This document shows positions 8,203 to 17,896 of a DNA stretch of 64,000 bases, piece after piece. The translations under genes and the position numbers were made by a program. This DNA comes from Bacillus sp. EB01 (lineage in GTDB: Bacteria > Bacillota > Bacilli > Bacillales > Cytobacillaceae). The stretch lies in the NCBI RefSeq assembly GCF_000613125.1, contig NZ_HG964497.1, forward strand, positions 1,498,011 to 1,562,010, read 5' to 3'. The notes under the pieces are model-generated. The model was not told the DNA's origin and searched no databases. It worked only from the letters and a program-made list of their open reading frames with translations. Each line of letters opens with the position of its first letter. Positions within the stretch are counted from its first letter, which is position 1.

Positions 8203-8250
8203 AAAAAAGCCTGTCCGCTCTACTTCTCGAGTAGAATGGGCAGGCTTTTA
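8203..8250 (+). terminator. Terminator after glpQ
   Basis: AAAGCCTGTCC (8207-8217) pairs with GGGCAGGCTTT (8238-8248), an inner CTCTACT/AGTAGA extends the stem, and Ts follow. The remaining ~300 bases to the next gene show no gene. Confidence 0.9.
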
Positions 8251-8459
8251 AAAATTAATCATTACGGCCTTATTTTTATACAGCAACATATTTATTTACG
8301 AAGGGCGAACCGCTTCTTTCCCGCCGTTTTTTAGCATGAGTAACAATTTAATCAAGATTGACACTGCTCCTTATTGCTCGATAGGGTGTCTTTGTCAAGA
8401 ACTAGGCAGTCACAGTTTTTTTCCCAAGTCAACGCAGAGGCTTTCTCCCTAAAAAAAGT

Positions 8460-8498
8460 TTGTAAATTCTTAACATTCACTCAATAATAAAATTATAC
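8460..8498 (+). promoter_or_regulatory. Weak Pho-box-like hexamers before the yvnB-like gene
   Basis: TTGTAA (8460), TTAACA (8470), TCAATA (8481) and TTATAC (8493) are spaced 10-12 bp; only TTAACA matches the PhoP consensus fully. Listed because the gene product is a phosphoesterase in a phosphate-related neighbourhood. Confidence 0.25.
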
Positions 8499-8564
8499 CT
8501 GTTCGCTACACTAGTATTGTTGTTTATTGCCATTCTATTATTCTTTTTAATTTAGGAGGAACCC

Positions 8565-11500
8565 ATGCGCATGCGTTCAAATTGGAAAAAAAGAATACTG
8601 CCCGTTACTCTCTCCTTTGCCCTCGCAGGAAGTATTATTTCGCCAAGCTTTACCTCTGCGCTCGGACCGTTCGATTTGCAGTCTGTTATCGCACCTGTCC
8701 CGATCAATCAGTACCAGGCAGACATTGCACCAGGTGTTAAGGAAAAGCATTATAGCTTTGAAGGAAAAGATGGCAAGAAGATTGAGAGTTTTGTAGTCGA
8801 TGTCGATATCCAAAACCCTACTGTCTCAATCGAGGCAGGAACACCGAATGACAGCAATACATACGGTCTGCAGCCAGTGAGGCAGCAGGCAAAAGCTGCG
8901 GATAGCGAGAATCATAAAGTTGTAGCTGCCGTGAATGCCGATTTTTATAATATGGCAACGGGTGAGCCGCATGGCGTTGTTTATAAAGATGGACAGGCCG
9001 TAAAGGGAACAAATAGCGGATCGCACAAATTCTTTGGAATTACCAAGTCAGGGGAAGCCGTGATCGGCGATGCAGCCCAATACCCCGCAATGAAGGACCA
9101 GCTCAAGGAAGCTCTTGGCGGCAATGCCATCCTTGTAAAGGACAGTAAAATTTATCAGACTCCGCAAACGGGACAAGATAAGGAACCCCGGACGGCAGTC
9201 GGTATCAAACAGGATGGCGATGTCTTTTTCGCCGTCATTGACGGTAGACAGGAGCCGTATTCAGCAGGTATTTCGATGGCTGATTTGGCACAATTGATGA
9301 TTGACCTTGGGGCGGTAAGTGCCCTGAATCTGGATGGCGGCGGCTCGTCAACATTCACAACGCGTACACTTGGCGGGGATACTCTTGAACTCGACAATAA
9401 ACCGTCCGACCGCAATGAACGAAGTGTAGCCAATACCTGGCTCGTTGTTACAAAAGAACCTTCCGACCATATTTTCGCGTCGGCACATATCGAGCCTTAT
9501 GATAAATCCTTTACAACGGGTTCAACTATCCAGTTTTCCGCAAAAGGAAGGGACAAATCGATGGCGTCCGCTCCCCTTCCCCAAACAGGGTTAAGCTGGT
9601 CACTATCCGACCCATCCTTCGGCACAATTGATGAAACCGGAACGTTCATCTCAAACGGAAAGGCCGGCCAATTCGAGATTCTCTTAAGCCACCAGGGGCA
9701 GCAGGTCGGCAGGAGTATCATCGAAATTGCCAAGCCGGATGAACTGAGTTTTGGTTCCACTGAACTGACAGTCGCCAGAAACAGTGAAGTCGACCTCAAC
9801 CTGATTGCAAAGTTCCAAAAAAGGGTTGTCGACTGGAACCTCCAGGACATCGAATTCTCAATCCCTGAAGGAATGGGAACAATCGATGAAGCAGGAATCC
9901 TTCATACCGGGGATAAAAATGTATCGGGTACAATTACCGCAACACTAAAGGGCACCAGCCTCACCGCCCCGATGAAGGTCTCGGTTGGAAAAATGCCTGA
10001 GGTGATCTTTGATTATGAAAAAGGCATGACTGGCTGGAGAACGTCAACTGCCGGACGCGGTGAAAAAGGAATACTCACCCTTTCCAACTATCCTGACCAG
10101 GTAAGGTTCGGCAACCAAAGCTTAAAATTAGACTTTGATTTTACAAATGCACAGACCGGTACAACGCTTGGCGTCTATGCAGGGCCTGGTGTCCATACGC
10201 CAATCAATGACAACCCGACCGGCATCGGCATGTGGGTGTATGCAACTCCTGAAGCGCAGGGCTATTGGCTGAGGATGATGGTTGTCGATGGAAACGGCAA
10301 GAACCAATCGATCGATCTGACAAAAGAAAAACCTGGCGTCGACTGGACAGGCTGGAAGTACATCGAAGCCCAAATTCCGGCATCGTTCACTGGACCATTC
10401 AAATTGCACTCCACCCAAACATTCAGGATGATGTCGACCAAGTCCGGGATTACAGGTCCGATGTCAAATGGGACAGTCTACATCGACAATATCCGTGCCG
10501 TATACGGTGAAAAGATGGATGATTTGAATCCTCCAGTCATTGAATCCATCAATGTTGACGGGAAAAATTTTGACACAAACACAGTAGGTATCAAGGCGAA
10601 TGTCAGCGAATATGAAGATGACCCGTTCAAAAAAGGCATCGACTGGGAGAAAATCAGCATCTATGTCGATGGCGTGAATTACACGAACAAGGAAGGCCAT
10701 TACTCGTATGATATGGATGGCTCCGTTTCTCTCAGCAGCCTGAAATGGGCAGATGGAACCCACAAAATCACTTTGATGGTACCGGACAAATTCGGTAACC
10801 AGGCCATTAAGACCGTTTACTTTACCGTAAACACTGGGGCTGCAAAAATGGAAGTTGTCAATCAGCAGGAGCAGCCGCTACTCGGTGATCTATTCAACCT
10901 AACTGTAAAGGCAACAAATCCAGAGGGTCTATCAGGTTCAACCATCAAGCTGAAGGTTGATAAAAACTTCCCTGTGGAGGCAGTCCAGTTCGGAAATGGG
11001 TTCAAAGAAAGTACGTATGATTATGACAAAGAAACCGGAACCCTTACATTAAATCTCATTAACAACGGTACATCTGCTTCAGTTGATGCCGCTACCATTG
11101 GGGTCCGCATACCTGCCGACACAAAAGAAGGCAGCAAGCTGACCTATGAGATATCAGAAGCAACGCTGAATTTCCAAAATAACACTGGTAGCAACTTTGT
11201 TCCGACGTTTTCAATGGCACAAGTAAGCAAGGAAGTACAAGGCGCCTTTACGATTACAGCCGATCCTATTTTAATCGGCAAGCCAACCGCCATGACAGTG
11301 AAAGATACAAAAAATCAGCCAGCTGCCGGCGCGGAAATTTTTGCCGAGATTGAAGGCAGCAGCGAACCGATTTCACTCGGCACAACGGATGAAAATGGCA
11401 GACTGATTTCTGGCCCAATTACAGATGAAGTCAAAAAAGTCGCTTTGTATGCGGTTAAGGACGGCAAGTACTCGTTCAAGATGAACACACAGACATACCC

Positions 11501-12683
11501 TGCCCTTGCTGCGGAAAATGAAATCAAGAACATCCTTTCCAATCCGACAGGAGACCCTTATAAGACGAAATCGTTCACCTGGATGTCGAGCCCGCTGACT
11601 GAGGCTGAAGCGATGGTAAAGTTTGCGCGCAAACAGGATTACGAGCGCAAAGGCGAGGATGCATTAGAAACAGCAACTGGTACGTCAAGCAGCCAGGTTT
11701 TCTCAGGCGAGCTTGATATTAAAAAGAACGGGATTGTAAGGGTCAATGAAGTAAACCTGAGTAAACTTCAGCAGGATACAACCTATGTTTACCAGGTTGG
11801 GGACGGGGAGAACTGGTCACCAATCGAGGAATTTACGACTGAGAAGCGGAAGCAGAATTTCGAGTTTGCCGTTTTCGGTGATACGCAATCCCCTTCCGAT
11901 TTAAGTGATTATAGCAAAATTCTTGAGAACCAAAGCAAAAACGATCTATCATTCATGATCCATGTCGGTGACCTGATTGATGAATCGGCCAAGTTCAAAC
12001 AATGGAACGACGCACTCGGCCTGATGAGCAGCTATAGCTCCATCCGCTCCACCGACCTTGTTGCAGCGCTCGGCAACCATGAATACATGGGCGACCCGAA
12101 TGGCAGCCTGGCAAAGGCGATTTTCAACAATCCGGAAAACGGGCCTGACGCGGACAAGGGCGGAACATATTCGGTCGAATACAACAACATGCACATAAGC
12201 GTTCTCGGTTATACAGACAGCGCTGAAGTGCTTGATAAACAGCTCGAGTGGCTCAAGCAGGATGTACAGAATAGCGACAAACCATGGAAAATTCTTGTCA
12301 CCCACAAGCCGCCATATTTTACGAATCCGTTCGGAGGCAATGCCGTCATGAAGCAGAAGCTACCACCGGTTGTCGATGAACTCGGCATCGATATCGTATT
12401 CTCCGGCCATGACCATTCCTACGGCAGGACAAAGAAAATCAAGGATGGCCAGGAAGACTCAAACGGCACTGTCTACATCGTAGCCGGCACGACGGGTAAA
12501 AAACACTATGACGCAGTCGCTGATGAAAAATTCGACTATGTTAACATGGACCCAATCGCGGTCTCGATGCACGCAAAAGTCGAAAAGGACACAATCACAT
12601 TTACAACCATCAGCTCAGATGGTGAAACAATCGATCAATTCACAGTAAAAAACGAAGAGTATTTTGACGAGGACGAAGAGTAG
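8565..12683 (+). CDS. Giant secreted phosphodiester glycosidase / metallophosphoesterase (YvnB-like)
   Basis: The 1372-residue exported protein has a signal peptide (residues 1-32), then a phosphodiester glycosidase domain of the NAGPA family (about 75-300, with AAVNADFYN and ALNLDGGGSS near 253). The middle holds bacterial Ig-like segments (about 305-465), a jelly-roll carbohydrate-binding-like segment (about 475-640), and a cohesin-like segment (about 760-900). A purple-acid-phosphatase-type N-domain leads into a calcineurin-like phosphoesterase (about 1098-1345) with the full metal set: VFGDTQ, HVGDLID, ALGNHE, VTHKPP and FSGHDHSYGR. Architecture and size recall B. subtilis YvnB. It probably removes sugar-phosphate groups from extracellular polymers and then releases phosphate; the substrate is inference. 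TAGGAGGA precedes ATG 8565. Confidence 0.88.
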   Translation: MRMRSNWKKRILPVTLSFALAGSIISPSFTSALGPFDLQSVIAPVPINQYQADIAPGVKEKHYSFEGKDGKKIESFVVDVDIQNPTVSIEAGTPNDSNTYGLQPVRQQAKAADSENHKVVAAVNADFYNMATGEPHGVVYKDGQAVKGTNSGSHKFFGITKSGEAVIGDAAQYPAMKDQLKEALGGNAILVKDSKIYQTPQTGQDKEPRTAVGIKQDGDVFFAVIDGRQEPYSAGISMADLAQLMIDLGAVSALNLDGGGSSTFTTRTLGGDTLELDNKPSDRNERSVANTWLVVTKEPSDHIFASAHIEPYDKSFTTGSTIQFSAKGRDKSMASAPLPQTGLSWSLSDPSFGTIDETGTFISNGKAGQFEILLSHQGQQVGRSIIEIAKPDELSFGSTELTVARNSEVDLNLIAKFQKRVVDWNLQDIEFSIPEGMGTIDEAGILHTGDKNVSGTITATLKGTSLTAPMKVSVGKMPEVIFDYEKGMTGWRTSTAGRGEKGILTLSNYPDQVRFGNQSLKLDFDFTNAQTGTTLGVYAGPGVHTPINDNPTGIGMWVYATPEAQGYWLRMMVVDGNGKNQSIDLTKEKPGVDWTGWKYIEAQIPASFTGPFKLHSTQTFRMMSTKSGITGPMSNGTVYIDNIRAVYGEKMDDLNPPVIESINVDGKNFDTNTVGIKANVSEYEDDPFKKGIDWEKISIYVDGVNYTNKEGHYSYDMDGSVSLSSLKWADGTHKITLMVPDKFGNQAIKTVYFTVNTGAAKMEVVNQQEQPLLGDLFNLTVKATNPEGLSGSTIKLKVDKNFPVEAVQFGNGFKESTYDYDKETGTLTLNLINNGTSASVDAATIGVRIPADTKEGSKLTYEISEATLNFQNNTGSNFVPTFSMAQVSKEVQGAFTITADPILIGKPTAMTVKDTKNQPAAGAEIFAEIEGSSEPISLGTTDENGRLISGPITDEVKKVALYAVKDGKYSFKMNTQTYPALAAENEIKNILSNPTGDPYKTKSFTWMSSPLTEAEAMVKFARKQDYERKGEDALETATGTSSSQVFSGELDIKKNGIVRVNEVNLSKLQQDTTYVYQVGDGENWSPIEEFTTEKRKQNFEFAVFGDTQSPSDLSDYSKILENQSKNDLSFMIHVGDLIDESAKFKQWNDALGLMSSYSSIRSTDLVAALGNHEYMGDPNGSLAKAIFNNPENGPDADKGGTYSVEYNNMHISVLGYTDSAEVLDKQLEWLKQDVQNSDKPWKILVTHKPPYFTNPFGGNAVMKQKLPPVVDELGIDIVFSGHDHSYGRTKKIKDGQEDSNGTVYIVAGTTGKKHYDAVADEKFDYVNMDPIAVSMHAKVEKDTITFTTISSDGETIDQFTVKNEEYFDEDEE

Positions 12684-12692
12684 AATCACAGG

Positions 12693-12730
12693 AAAAGAGG
12701 GTGTCCCTATGCTTGGGACACCCTCTTTTT
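12693..12730 (+). terminator. Terminator after the yvnB-like gene
   Basis: A perfect 12-bp stem AGAGGGTGTCCC/GGGACACCCTCT with a 7-base loop is followed by TTTTT. Confidence 0.95.
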
Positions 12731-12797
12731 GACTCTATGATTTCCGCTCCGATAAGGTAATCCTGAGAAAAAACGAGTGAGAATTGTATAGAAAAGG

Positions 12798-13015
12798 ATT
12801 TACTAGACGGAACTAGGGCAAGCGGAGTGAGATTCGTCGAGAAAAAGGCATTTACTAGACGGAACTAGGACCGGCTGAGTGAGATTTGTCGAGAAAATGG
12901 ATTTACTAGACGGAACTAGGGCCGGCTGAGTGAGATTCGTCGAGTAAATGGATTTACTAGACGGAACTAAGGGCGGCTGAGTGAGATTCGTCGAGTAAAA
13001 GGCATTTACTAGACC
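12798..13015. repeat. 51/52-bp tandem repeat array
   Basis: Units starting ATTTACTAGACGGAACTA begin at 12798, 12850, 12901, 12952 and 13004 (the last truncated), i.e. every 51-52 bp. Each continues with GGNCGGCTGAGTGAGATTCG and TCGAGNAAANGG. The sequence is unrelated to the array at 1457 but has the same period. It lies between the terminators of two convergent genes, so it is probably not transcribed at high level. Confidence 0.93.
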
Positions 13016-13634
13016 ACCATTATTTTGAGAAGTATGCGCTAATGAAAACATTGGAGTGGCTGCTTAGACAATTTCGCCTGGAATCACGATAGAGCTGTCC
13101 GTCATCCTTCCCTACCAGATTTCTATTTACTTGTTTAAACAAAAATTCATATTCTATTAAAACTTCCTTAATATTTAAATCCTATACTTATAAATGCAGA
13201 CAGCGTTGTTCGAGCAATACACTCTCTGGTTTCAGCATTACACGGAGTTAATGTTGGGGCTACGAAATTTGTTCGGACAATAACCATTTCTTTTCTCAAA
13301 GACTTTTTCCAAGAAAAAATGGCGGCCTCCCCGCCGCCGCCCCCCAATACTATAATGAACAAACTCTCTCCCAGTTTGTTAAAAAATGCCCTTTGTACAG
13401 TGTACGAAGGGCATTTTTTCATGAACTCTTTAATGAATCTGATACCTACCTTTTAGACATGGCCGGGCAAATTCGAATTGTCTCCTACTAATAGGCGTCG
13501 TAGGTCTAGAAGTCAAACCTGACCACGCGAAGCTTCCAGAAAACTTTACCCTACCAAAGTAGAATAAGGACGCCAAACTTGAGCCGTCCCCTGTGATAAC
13601 CGACGAGGTCAGACCCCGTTACTGCCCTCCCCTG
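13016..13634. other. Intergenic spacer with bidirectional terminator
   Basis: About 600 bases between the repeat array and hisJ. Apart from the terminator at 13381-13419 I see no gene. The minus-strand frame at 13168-13422 would start inside the terminator stem and crosses a poly-C/G run, so it is not accepted. Confidence 0.6.
13381..13419. terminator. Bidirectional terminator
   Basis: AAAAAATGCCCTT (13381-13393) pairs perfectly with AAGGGCATTTTTT (13407-13419). It would end leftward transcripts from hisJ and rightward ones from the repeat side. Confidence 0.92.
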
Positions 13635-14462
13635 TTACAGCGGCACAGCTACCCTCTTCTTCTCTTTAAAATAAACCCACTCGGTAAAGCCAATTTCTTT
13701 GAGGCGTTCCCGGACGAATTCGAAGTCGTCGGCCACTCTTTCGGGATCGTGGGCGTCAGAGCCAAATGTGACTGCTACTCCGTAATGTTTGGCGACTTCC
13801 AATATTTTGTCGGAAGGATACCAGCCACCTGAGTCCTTTGTTTTGCCAGAAGTGTTAATTTCAATGGCAACATCATTTTCACCAATGATTTTGAGAGTTT
13901 TTTCAATGGCATCGGTCTCTATTGAAGAGAAAGAAGGATAGAATCCCTTCATGCCATCGATGTGGCCAAGAATTTGGAACAGTCCGCTTTTTGCCGACTG
14001 TTCAATCAAGGAGTAATAGGCTTCCTTTACACGTACTTTTTCGCTTTTTGAAAGTCCATCCCAGCGGCCCTTTTTAAAAATGCTGACATCCTCCACAAAA
14101 TGGACGGAGCCGATAATATAATCAAACGGATATTTGTCTAAAAAGCCCCGGTATATTTCCACATGTTGGGGGAAAAAGTCTGATTCTACTCCCAATAACA
14201 CATCAATTTTCCCGGCGTACTTCTCTTTTAACTGCAGAACTTCCCGCACGTAACCCTCAAATTCACTCTTCGCCATCGTGATTCCGGGAAATGGCCGATC
14301 CTCTTCTTCGGCAAAATAAGGAGAGTGGTCCGAAATCCCAACAGCTGTCATTCCTTTTCTAATCGCAGCTTCAATATAGTTCTCAATGTTCCCCCGCGCA
14401 TGGCCACAGCGGTCATGGTGTGTATGTAAATCGAATATTACAGAAGGTGTCACTTCATTCAC
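13635..14462 (-). CDS. hisJ: Histidinol-phosphatase, PHP family (HisJ type)
   Basis: HisJ removes phosphate from L-histidinol phosphate in histidine synthesis. The 275-residue protein shows the PHP metal motifs in order: DLHTHHDRCGHA (residues 11-22), GISDHSPY near 43, GVESDFFP near 91, IIGSVHFVED near 116, ILGHIDGMK near 164, EINTSGKTKD near 200 and FGSDAHDPERV near 233. Length matches Bacillus HisJ (about 268). Start is GTG 14462 with AGGAGGAG upstream. It is monocistronic and away from other his genes, as in B. subtilis. Confidence 0.88.
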   Translation of the reverse strand: MNEVTPSVIFDLHTHHDRCGHARGNIENYIEAAIRKGMTAVGISDHSPYFAEEEDRPFPGITMAKSEFEGYVREVLQLKEKYAGKIDVLLGVESDFFPQHVEIYRGFLDKYPFDYIIGSVHFVEDVSIFKKGRWDGLSKSEKVRVKEAYYSLIEQSAKSGLFQILGHIDGMKGFYPSFSSIETDAIEKTLKIIGENDVAIEINTSGKTKDSGGWYPSDKILEVAKHYGVAVTFGSDAHDPERVADDFEFVRERLKEIGFTEWVYFKEKKRVAVPL

Positions 14463-14465
14463 GTC

Positions 14466-15158
14466 AATTCTCCTCCTAACTTCTTACAATGGTGACGGTT
14501 CTAGTTTTGCCTAAAGGAAGGCTTAGGAAATTCTATACAGAAGTAAGAAAAAAACGTCCCACCCAAAACACTAGGACCGCCATTTCATCATTTAGTGTCG
14601 ACTCGGTGTTAGTATCCTATTCTAAGGGCTCACTTTTACAAACCCGTCGATTATTACATATATCGTATCCTAAGTCCCTTCATTTTTGGAGCCAATTCCG
14701 TAATTTTCAAGGCATCATTGGACAATAAGTGTTCACTACATCCTTCCTTTTACAGGCTACTTTTAGGCATTATCACCTTGCTGAATTCTCAATTTGTATG
14801 ACGTCATTGGAAGATCTCTATGTGGCAAACCCCTTTAATTAGATTAGCCTTAGTTTCAAGGACTGGGCTATATAGGTCTCCTTAGAGATATTTTTATTAA
14901 AGGATATGTATGTAATGAAGAAAAGTAGTACTCGCTTAACCAAAGCTTTAACTCTTCCTTTGATCTCGGGGTGATCTCCGGGTGATTCCTCCCTTTGCAG
15001 ATTAGGTTACCTCAGATTCTGTACTCCTACTAATTGATTGGGAAGGAATATCGAGGAGTGAACGCAACAGAACCATCCTCCTTTGTGCTAATTTTTTTAA
15101 ATTCAAAACCTTTGTTATATAATTAGTATAGCCAGAAAATAACAGAGGTGAGAAAAAT
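14466..15158. other. Long intergenic region, nothing convincing
   Basis: About 690 bases between divergent genes. A 79-codon plus-strand frame at 14489-14728 has no ribosome site and odd composition. No terminator, operator or repeat stands out except a TATAAT at about 15115-15120, which may be the -10 of the following oxygenase gene. Confidence 0.5.
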
Positions 15159-15803
15159 ATGTCGAGCGTAGATAAAGAACAAACGATTTTCAATCACGAA
15201 AAAAGTACTATCAATACAGAAGATAAAGTTATAAAGATCGTGGCAAAAATAGAAGAACCCTTGGTAGTGGTTCTTGATAATGTGTTGGATAGTGAAGAAT
15301 GTGATGAGTTGATTCGATTGGCCAAAGATCGTATGAAGCGTTCTAAAATTAGTGAGAATCATCTGGAAAATGAGATTCGAACAAGCAGTGGCATGTTTTT
15401 TGATAAGATGGAAAACCAACTGGTCGCAAAAATCGAAAAAAGAGTTTCAGAGATTATGTGTATTCCGATTGAACATGGTGAGGAAATTCAAGTTCTGCAT
15501 TATCTCCCTGGGCAAGAATACAAAGCTCATTTTGATTATTTTTCATTAAAGAGCAGAGCAGCGGAAAATAACCGCATCAGCACCCTCGTCATGTATTTGA
15601 ACGATGTCGAAGAAGGCGGCGAAACAGTCTTTCCACGACTGAACTTCTCCGTTACACCAAAAAAAGGAATGGCCGTTTACTTTGAATATTTTTATGAAGT
15701 CCAGGCGTTAAACGAGTTGACTTTCCATAGCGGGATGCCTGTCATAACCGGAGAAAAATGGGTCGCCACACAGTGGGTGAGGAGGAAAAAATTAGTTCTC
15801 TAA
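15159..15803 (+). CDS. Prolyl 4-hydroxylase-like Fe(II)/2-oxoglutarate oxygenase
   Basis: The 214-residue protein is a close match to the B. anthracis prolyl 4-hydroxylase (shared ISTLVMYLNDVEEGGET and KGMAVYFEYFY). These enzymes use iron, oxygen and 2-oxoglutarate to hydroxylate proline in peptides. The iron triad is visible: His and Asp in KAHFDYF (about residues 124-126) and the distal His in LTFHSGMP (about 189); the 2-oxoglutarate lysine lies in GEKWVATQWVRR. GAGGTGAG precedes ATG 15159. The substrate in the cell is not known; collagen-like spore proteins or EF-Tu are candidates from studied relatives. Confidence 0.93.
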   Translation: MSSVDKEQTIFNHEKSTINTEDKVIKIVAKIEEPLVVVLDNVLDSEECDELIRLAKDRMKRSKISENHLENEIRTSSGMFFDKMENQLVAKIEKRVSEIMCIPIEHGEEIQVLHYLPGQEYKAHFDYFSLKSRAAENNRISTLVMYLNDVEEGGETVFPRLNFSVTPKKGMAVYFEYFYEVQALNELTFHSGMPVITGEKWVATQWVRRKKLVL

Positions 15804-15869
15804 GGTAGAAAAAGATAAAGGTTAGGAATGACAGAAGAAGAAATGAAAATATTGATTTTAATAAAAAGC

Positions 15870-15921
15870 AAGGCTGCCCAAAAGGTCGTGAATGGCGACA
15901 ATTTTGGAGCAGCCTTTTTGT
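15870..15921 (+). terminator. Terminator after the prolyl hydroxylase gene
   Basis: AAGGCTGC...GCAGCCTT with inner CCAAAA/TTTTGG, followed by TTTTTG. Confidence 0.85.
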
Positions 15922-16116
15922 TTCAGGCTTTCACCTCTAAAAATACTGCAAAGCAAACAGAAATGGTTCTTATTCGCCATGTAAGATGGGCATCTTCCCT
16001 CCTTCGCCTTCCTTCAATATTCGTAAGTTTCTGCCAACTTCCCCTTTATTCTTTTAGCCTCTTTTCAAAAGTGGTATTATATGAATATTGTTGTTTGATG
16101 TATAGGAGGAACTCGA

Positions 16117-16620
16117 ATGAAGTTGTCCGATCAGGAGTTAGAGGTTTTATCAATTTTGGAAGAGAATCATCGGATCCCGACTGCTGATATCGCGAAGATG
16201 TTGAATCAGAGTGTGGATCAGGTGAAAGAAACAATAAAGAAATTAGAAGATGAAAAGGTGATTGTGAGCTATCCCGCGCTTATTGACTGGACTAAAGTCG
16301 AAGGTAAGGAACCAGTTGTCGCAATGATTGATGTGAAGGTTACCCCGAAGCGTGGTGTTGGATTCAATGAGGTGGCGGAGAGGATTTATCGATTCCCCGA
16401 GGTCACTTCCCTTTACTTAATGTCCGGCGCGTACGACCTGTCTATCACAATTGAAGGAAAAACGATGACCGAAATTGCCAAATTCGTTTCCGAAAAGCTG
16501 TCAACAATTGATAATGTCATGTCAACAACCACACACTTTATGCTGAAAAAATATAAACATGATGGCGTCATTTTCGGCGAAGACAAGGACAGTGATCGGA
16601 GAATGGTGGTTTCTCCATGA
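16117..16620 (+). CDS. alaR: Lrp/AsnC-family regulator AlaR
   Basis: The 167-residue regulator has an N-terminal winged helix (residues 5-60, with IPTADIAKMLNQSVDQVKE) and a C-terminal RAM ligand-binding domain (about 68-150, with VTPKRGVGFNEVAERIYRFPEV and LMSGAYDLSITIEG). It is translationally coupled to the downstream aminotransferase (ATGA overlap at 16617), the arrangement of alaR-alaT (yugG-yugH) in B. subtilis, where the regulator controls alanine synthesis. ATG 16117 has AGGAGG upstream. Confidence 0.88.
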   Translation: MKLSDQELEVLSILEENHRIPTADIAKMLNQSVDQVKETIKKLEDEKVIVSYPALIDWTKVEGKEPVVAMIDVKVTPKRGVGFNEVAERIYRFPEVTSLYLMSGAYDLSITIEGKTMTEIAKFVSEKLSTIDNVMSTTTHFMLKKYKHDGVIFGEDKDSDRRMVVSP

Positions 16621-17834
16621 TGAACGAGTATCAGCATTATCTTTCCGAAACTGTAAAAGATTTAAAACCATCAGGAATCAGAAGGTTTTTCGACCTTGCT
16701 TCCACGATGAAAGGTGTTATCTCATTAGGGGTCGGCGAACCGGACTTTGTCACACCCTGGGGCATTCGCGAAGCGGCCATTTCTTCACTGGAAGAAGGCT
16801 ACACTTCCTACACAGCTAATCCCGGACTCCTTGAGCTAAGAGAGGAAATTTCTTTTTATCTTAAAAATAGATTCCAAGTAAATTACGATCCCGTAAATCA
16901 GATCATTGTCACGATCGGAGCGAGCCAGGGAATCGATTTGGCCTTCCGCACGATACTCAATCAGGGTGATGAAGTGTTAATTGTCGAACCAGCCTTTGTA
17001 TCGTACTCTCCTTTGGTTGCGCTGGCGGGTGGAATACCGGTGCCTGTCTCAACTCATGCCGAAAACGGATTTAAGCTTACACCTGAACTGCTCGAATCGG
17101 CGATTACAGACAAAACAAAAGCAATTCTGCTCTGTTCACCGAATAATCCAACCGGAGCATGTCTTACAAAACAAGAGCTTCAGGAACTGGCACAGGTTAT
17201 TGAAAAACATGACCTCCTCGTCGTTTCTGATGAAATTTATGCAGAACTAACGTATGACGAACAGTACACTAGTTTTGCAAGCATTGACGGAATGTATGAG
17301 CGAACGATTTTACTGAACGGTTTTTCGAAAGGTTTTGCAATGACAGGCTGGCGACTCGGATGGATTGCCGCGCCTAAGTGGCTTACCGAAGTCATGATTA
17401 AAATCTTTCAATATACGACGATGTGCGCACCGCACATGCTTCAGCACGGAGCGATTGAGGCGTTACGAAATAACTATGACCAGGTAGAAGCAATGAGAAG
17501 AAGCTACCGGAGGCGAAGAAATTACATCGTTCAAGCCTTTAATAACATCGGACTCGATTGCCACAACCCAGGCGGAGCCTTTTACGTCTTTCCTTCTATT
17601 AAAAGTACCGGACTTTCATCGGAGGAATTTGCGGAAAAGCTGCTGCTGGCTGAAAAAGTCGCAGTCGTACCGGGCGGCGCCTTTGGGGAAAGCGGTGAAG
17701 GCTATATACGATGTTCCTATGCGACAAGCATGGAACAAATTCAGGAAGCGATCACACGAATTGGGCGGTTTTTGGATACATTGGAAAAGCCGGAGAAGGA
17801 CTCTTCCCGGAATTTTGTGGAACAGCATCAGTAA
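16617..17834 (+). CDS. alaT: Alanine-type aminotransferase AlaT
   Basis: A fold type I PLP aminotransferase of 405 residues. It contains SGIRRFFDLASTMKGVISLG at the N-terminus, the substrate loop CSPNNPTGA, the SDEIYAELTYD segment, the PLP lysine in NGFSKGFAMTGWRLG (about residue 239) and the carboxylate-binding arginine in EGYIRCSYATS. The match to B. subtilis YugH/AlaT (SGIRRFFDLASTMEGVISLG) is very close. It makes alanine from pyruvate. The first codons are ATGATG overlapping the alaR stop; either ATG could be used. The C-terminal tail (KPEKDSSRNFVEQHQ) is slightly longer than in AlaT. Confidence 0.9.
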   Translation: MMNEYQHYLSETVKDLKPSGIRRFFDLASTMKGVISLGVGEPDFVTPWGIREAAISSLEEGYTSYTANPGLLELREEISFYLKNRFQVNYDPVNQIIVTIGASQGIDLAFRTILNQGDEVLIVEPAFVSYSPLVALAGGIPVPVSTHAENGFKLTPELLESAITDKTKAILLCSPNNPTGACLTKQELQELAQVIEKHDLLVVSDEIYAELTYDEQYTSFASIDGMYERTILLNGFSKGFAMTGWRLGWIAAPKWLTEVMIKIFQYTTMCAPHMLQHGAIEALRNNYDQVEAMRRSYRRRRNYIVQAFNNIGLDCHNPGGAFYVFPSIKSTGLSSEEFAEKLLLAEKVAVVPGGAFGESGEGYIRCSYATSMEQIQEAITRIGRFLDTLEKPEKDSSRNFVEQHQ

Positions 17835-17856
17835 AAGGTGAAACACCTACCTTACA

Positions 17857-17896
17857 AAAAACCAAATCCCCAAAATGATGGGATTTGGTTTTTTTG
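17857..17896 (+). terminator. Terminator after alaRT
   Basis: AACCAAATCCC (17860-17870)/GGGATTTGGTT (17880-17890) followed by TTTTTT. Confidence 0.93.

Noticed and set aside
12803-13051. Minus-strand frame encoding 17-residue repeats (STNLTQPALVPSSKSIF-like)
   Set aside because: It exists only because three units are 51 bp, a multiple of three. Adjacent 52-bp units break the pattern, and there is no ribosome site.
13168-13422. 84-codon minus-strand frame
   Set aside because: It would start inside a perfect bidirectional terminator and run through a G/C homopolymer; no ribosome site.
14489-14728. 79-codon plus-strand frame
   Set aside because: No ribosome site, very basic and Ser/Arg-rich composition, no neighbour context.
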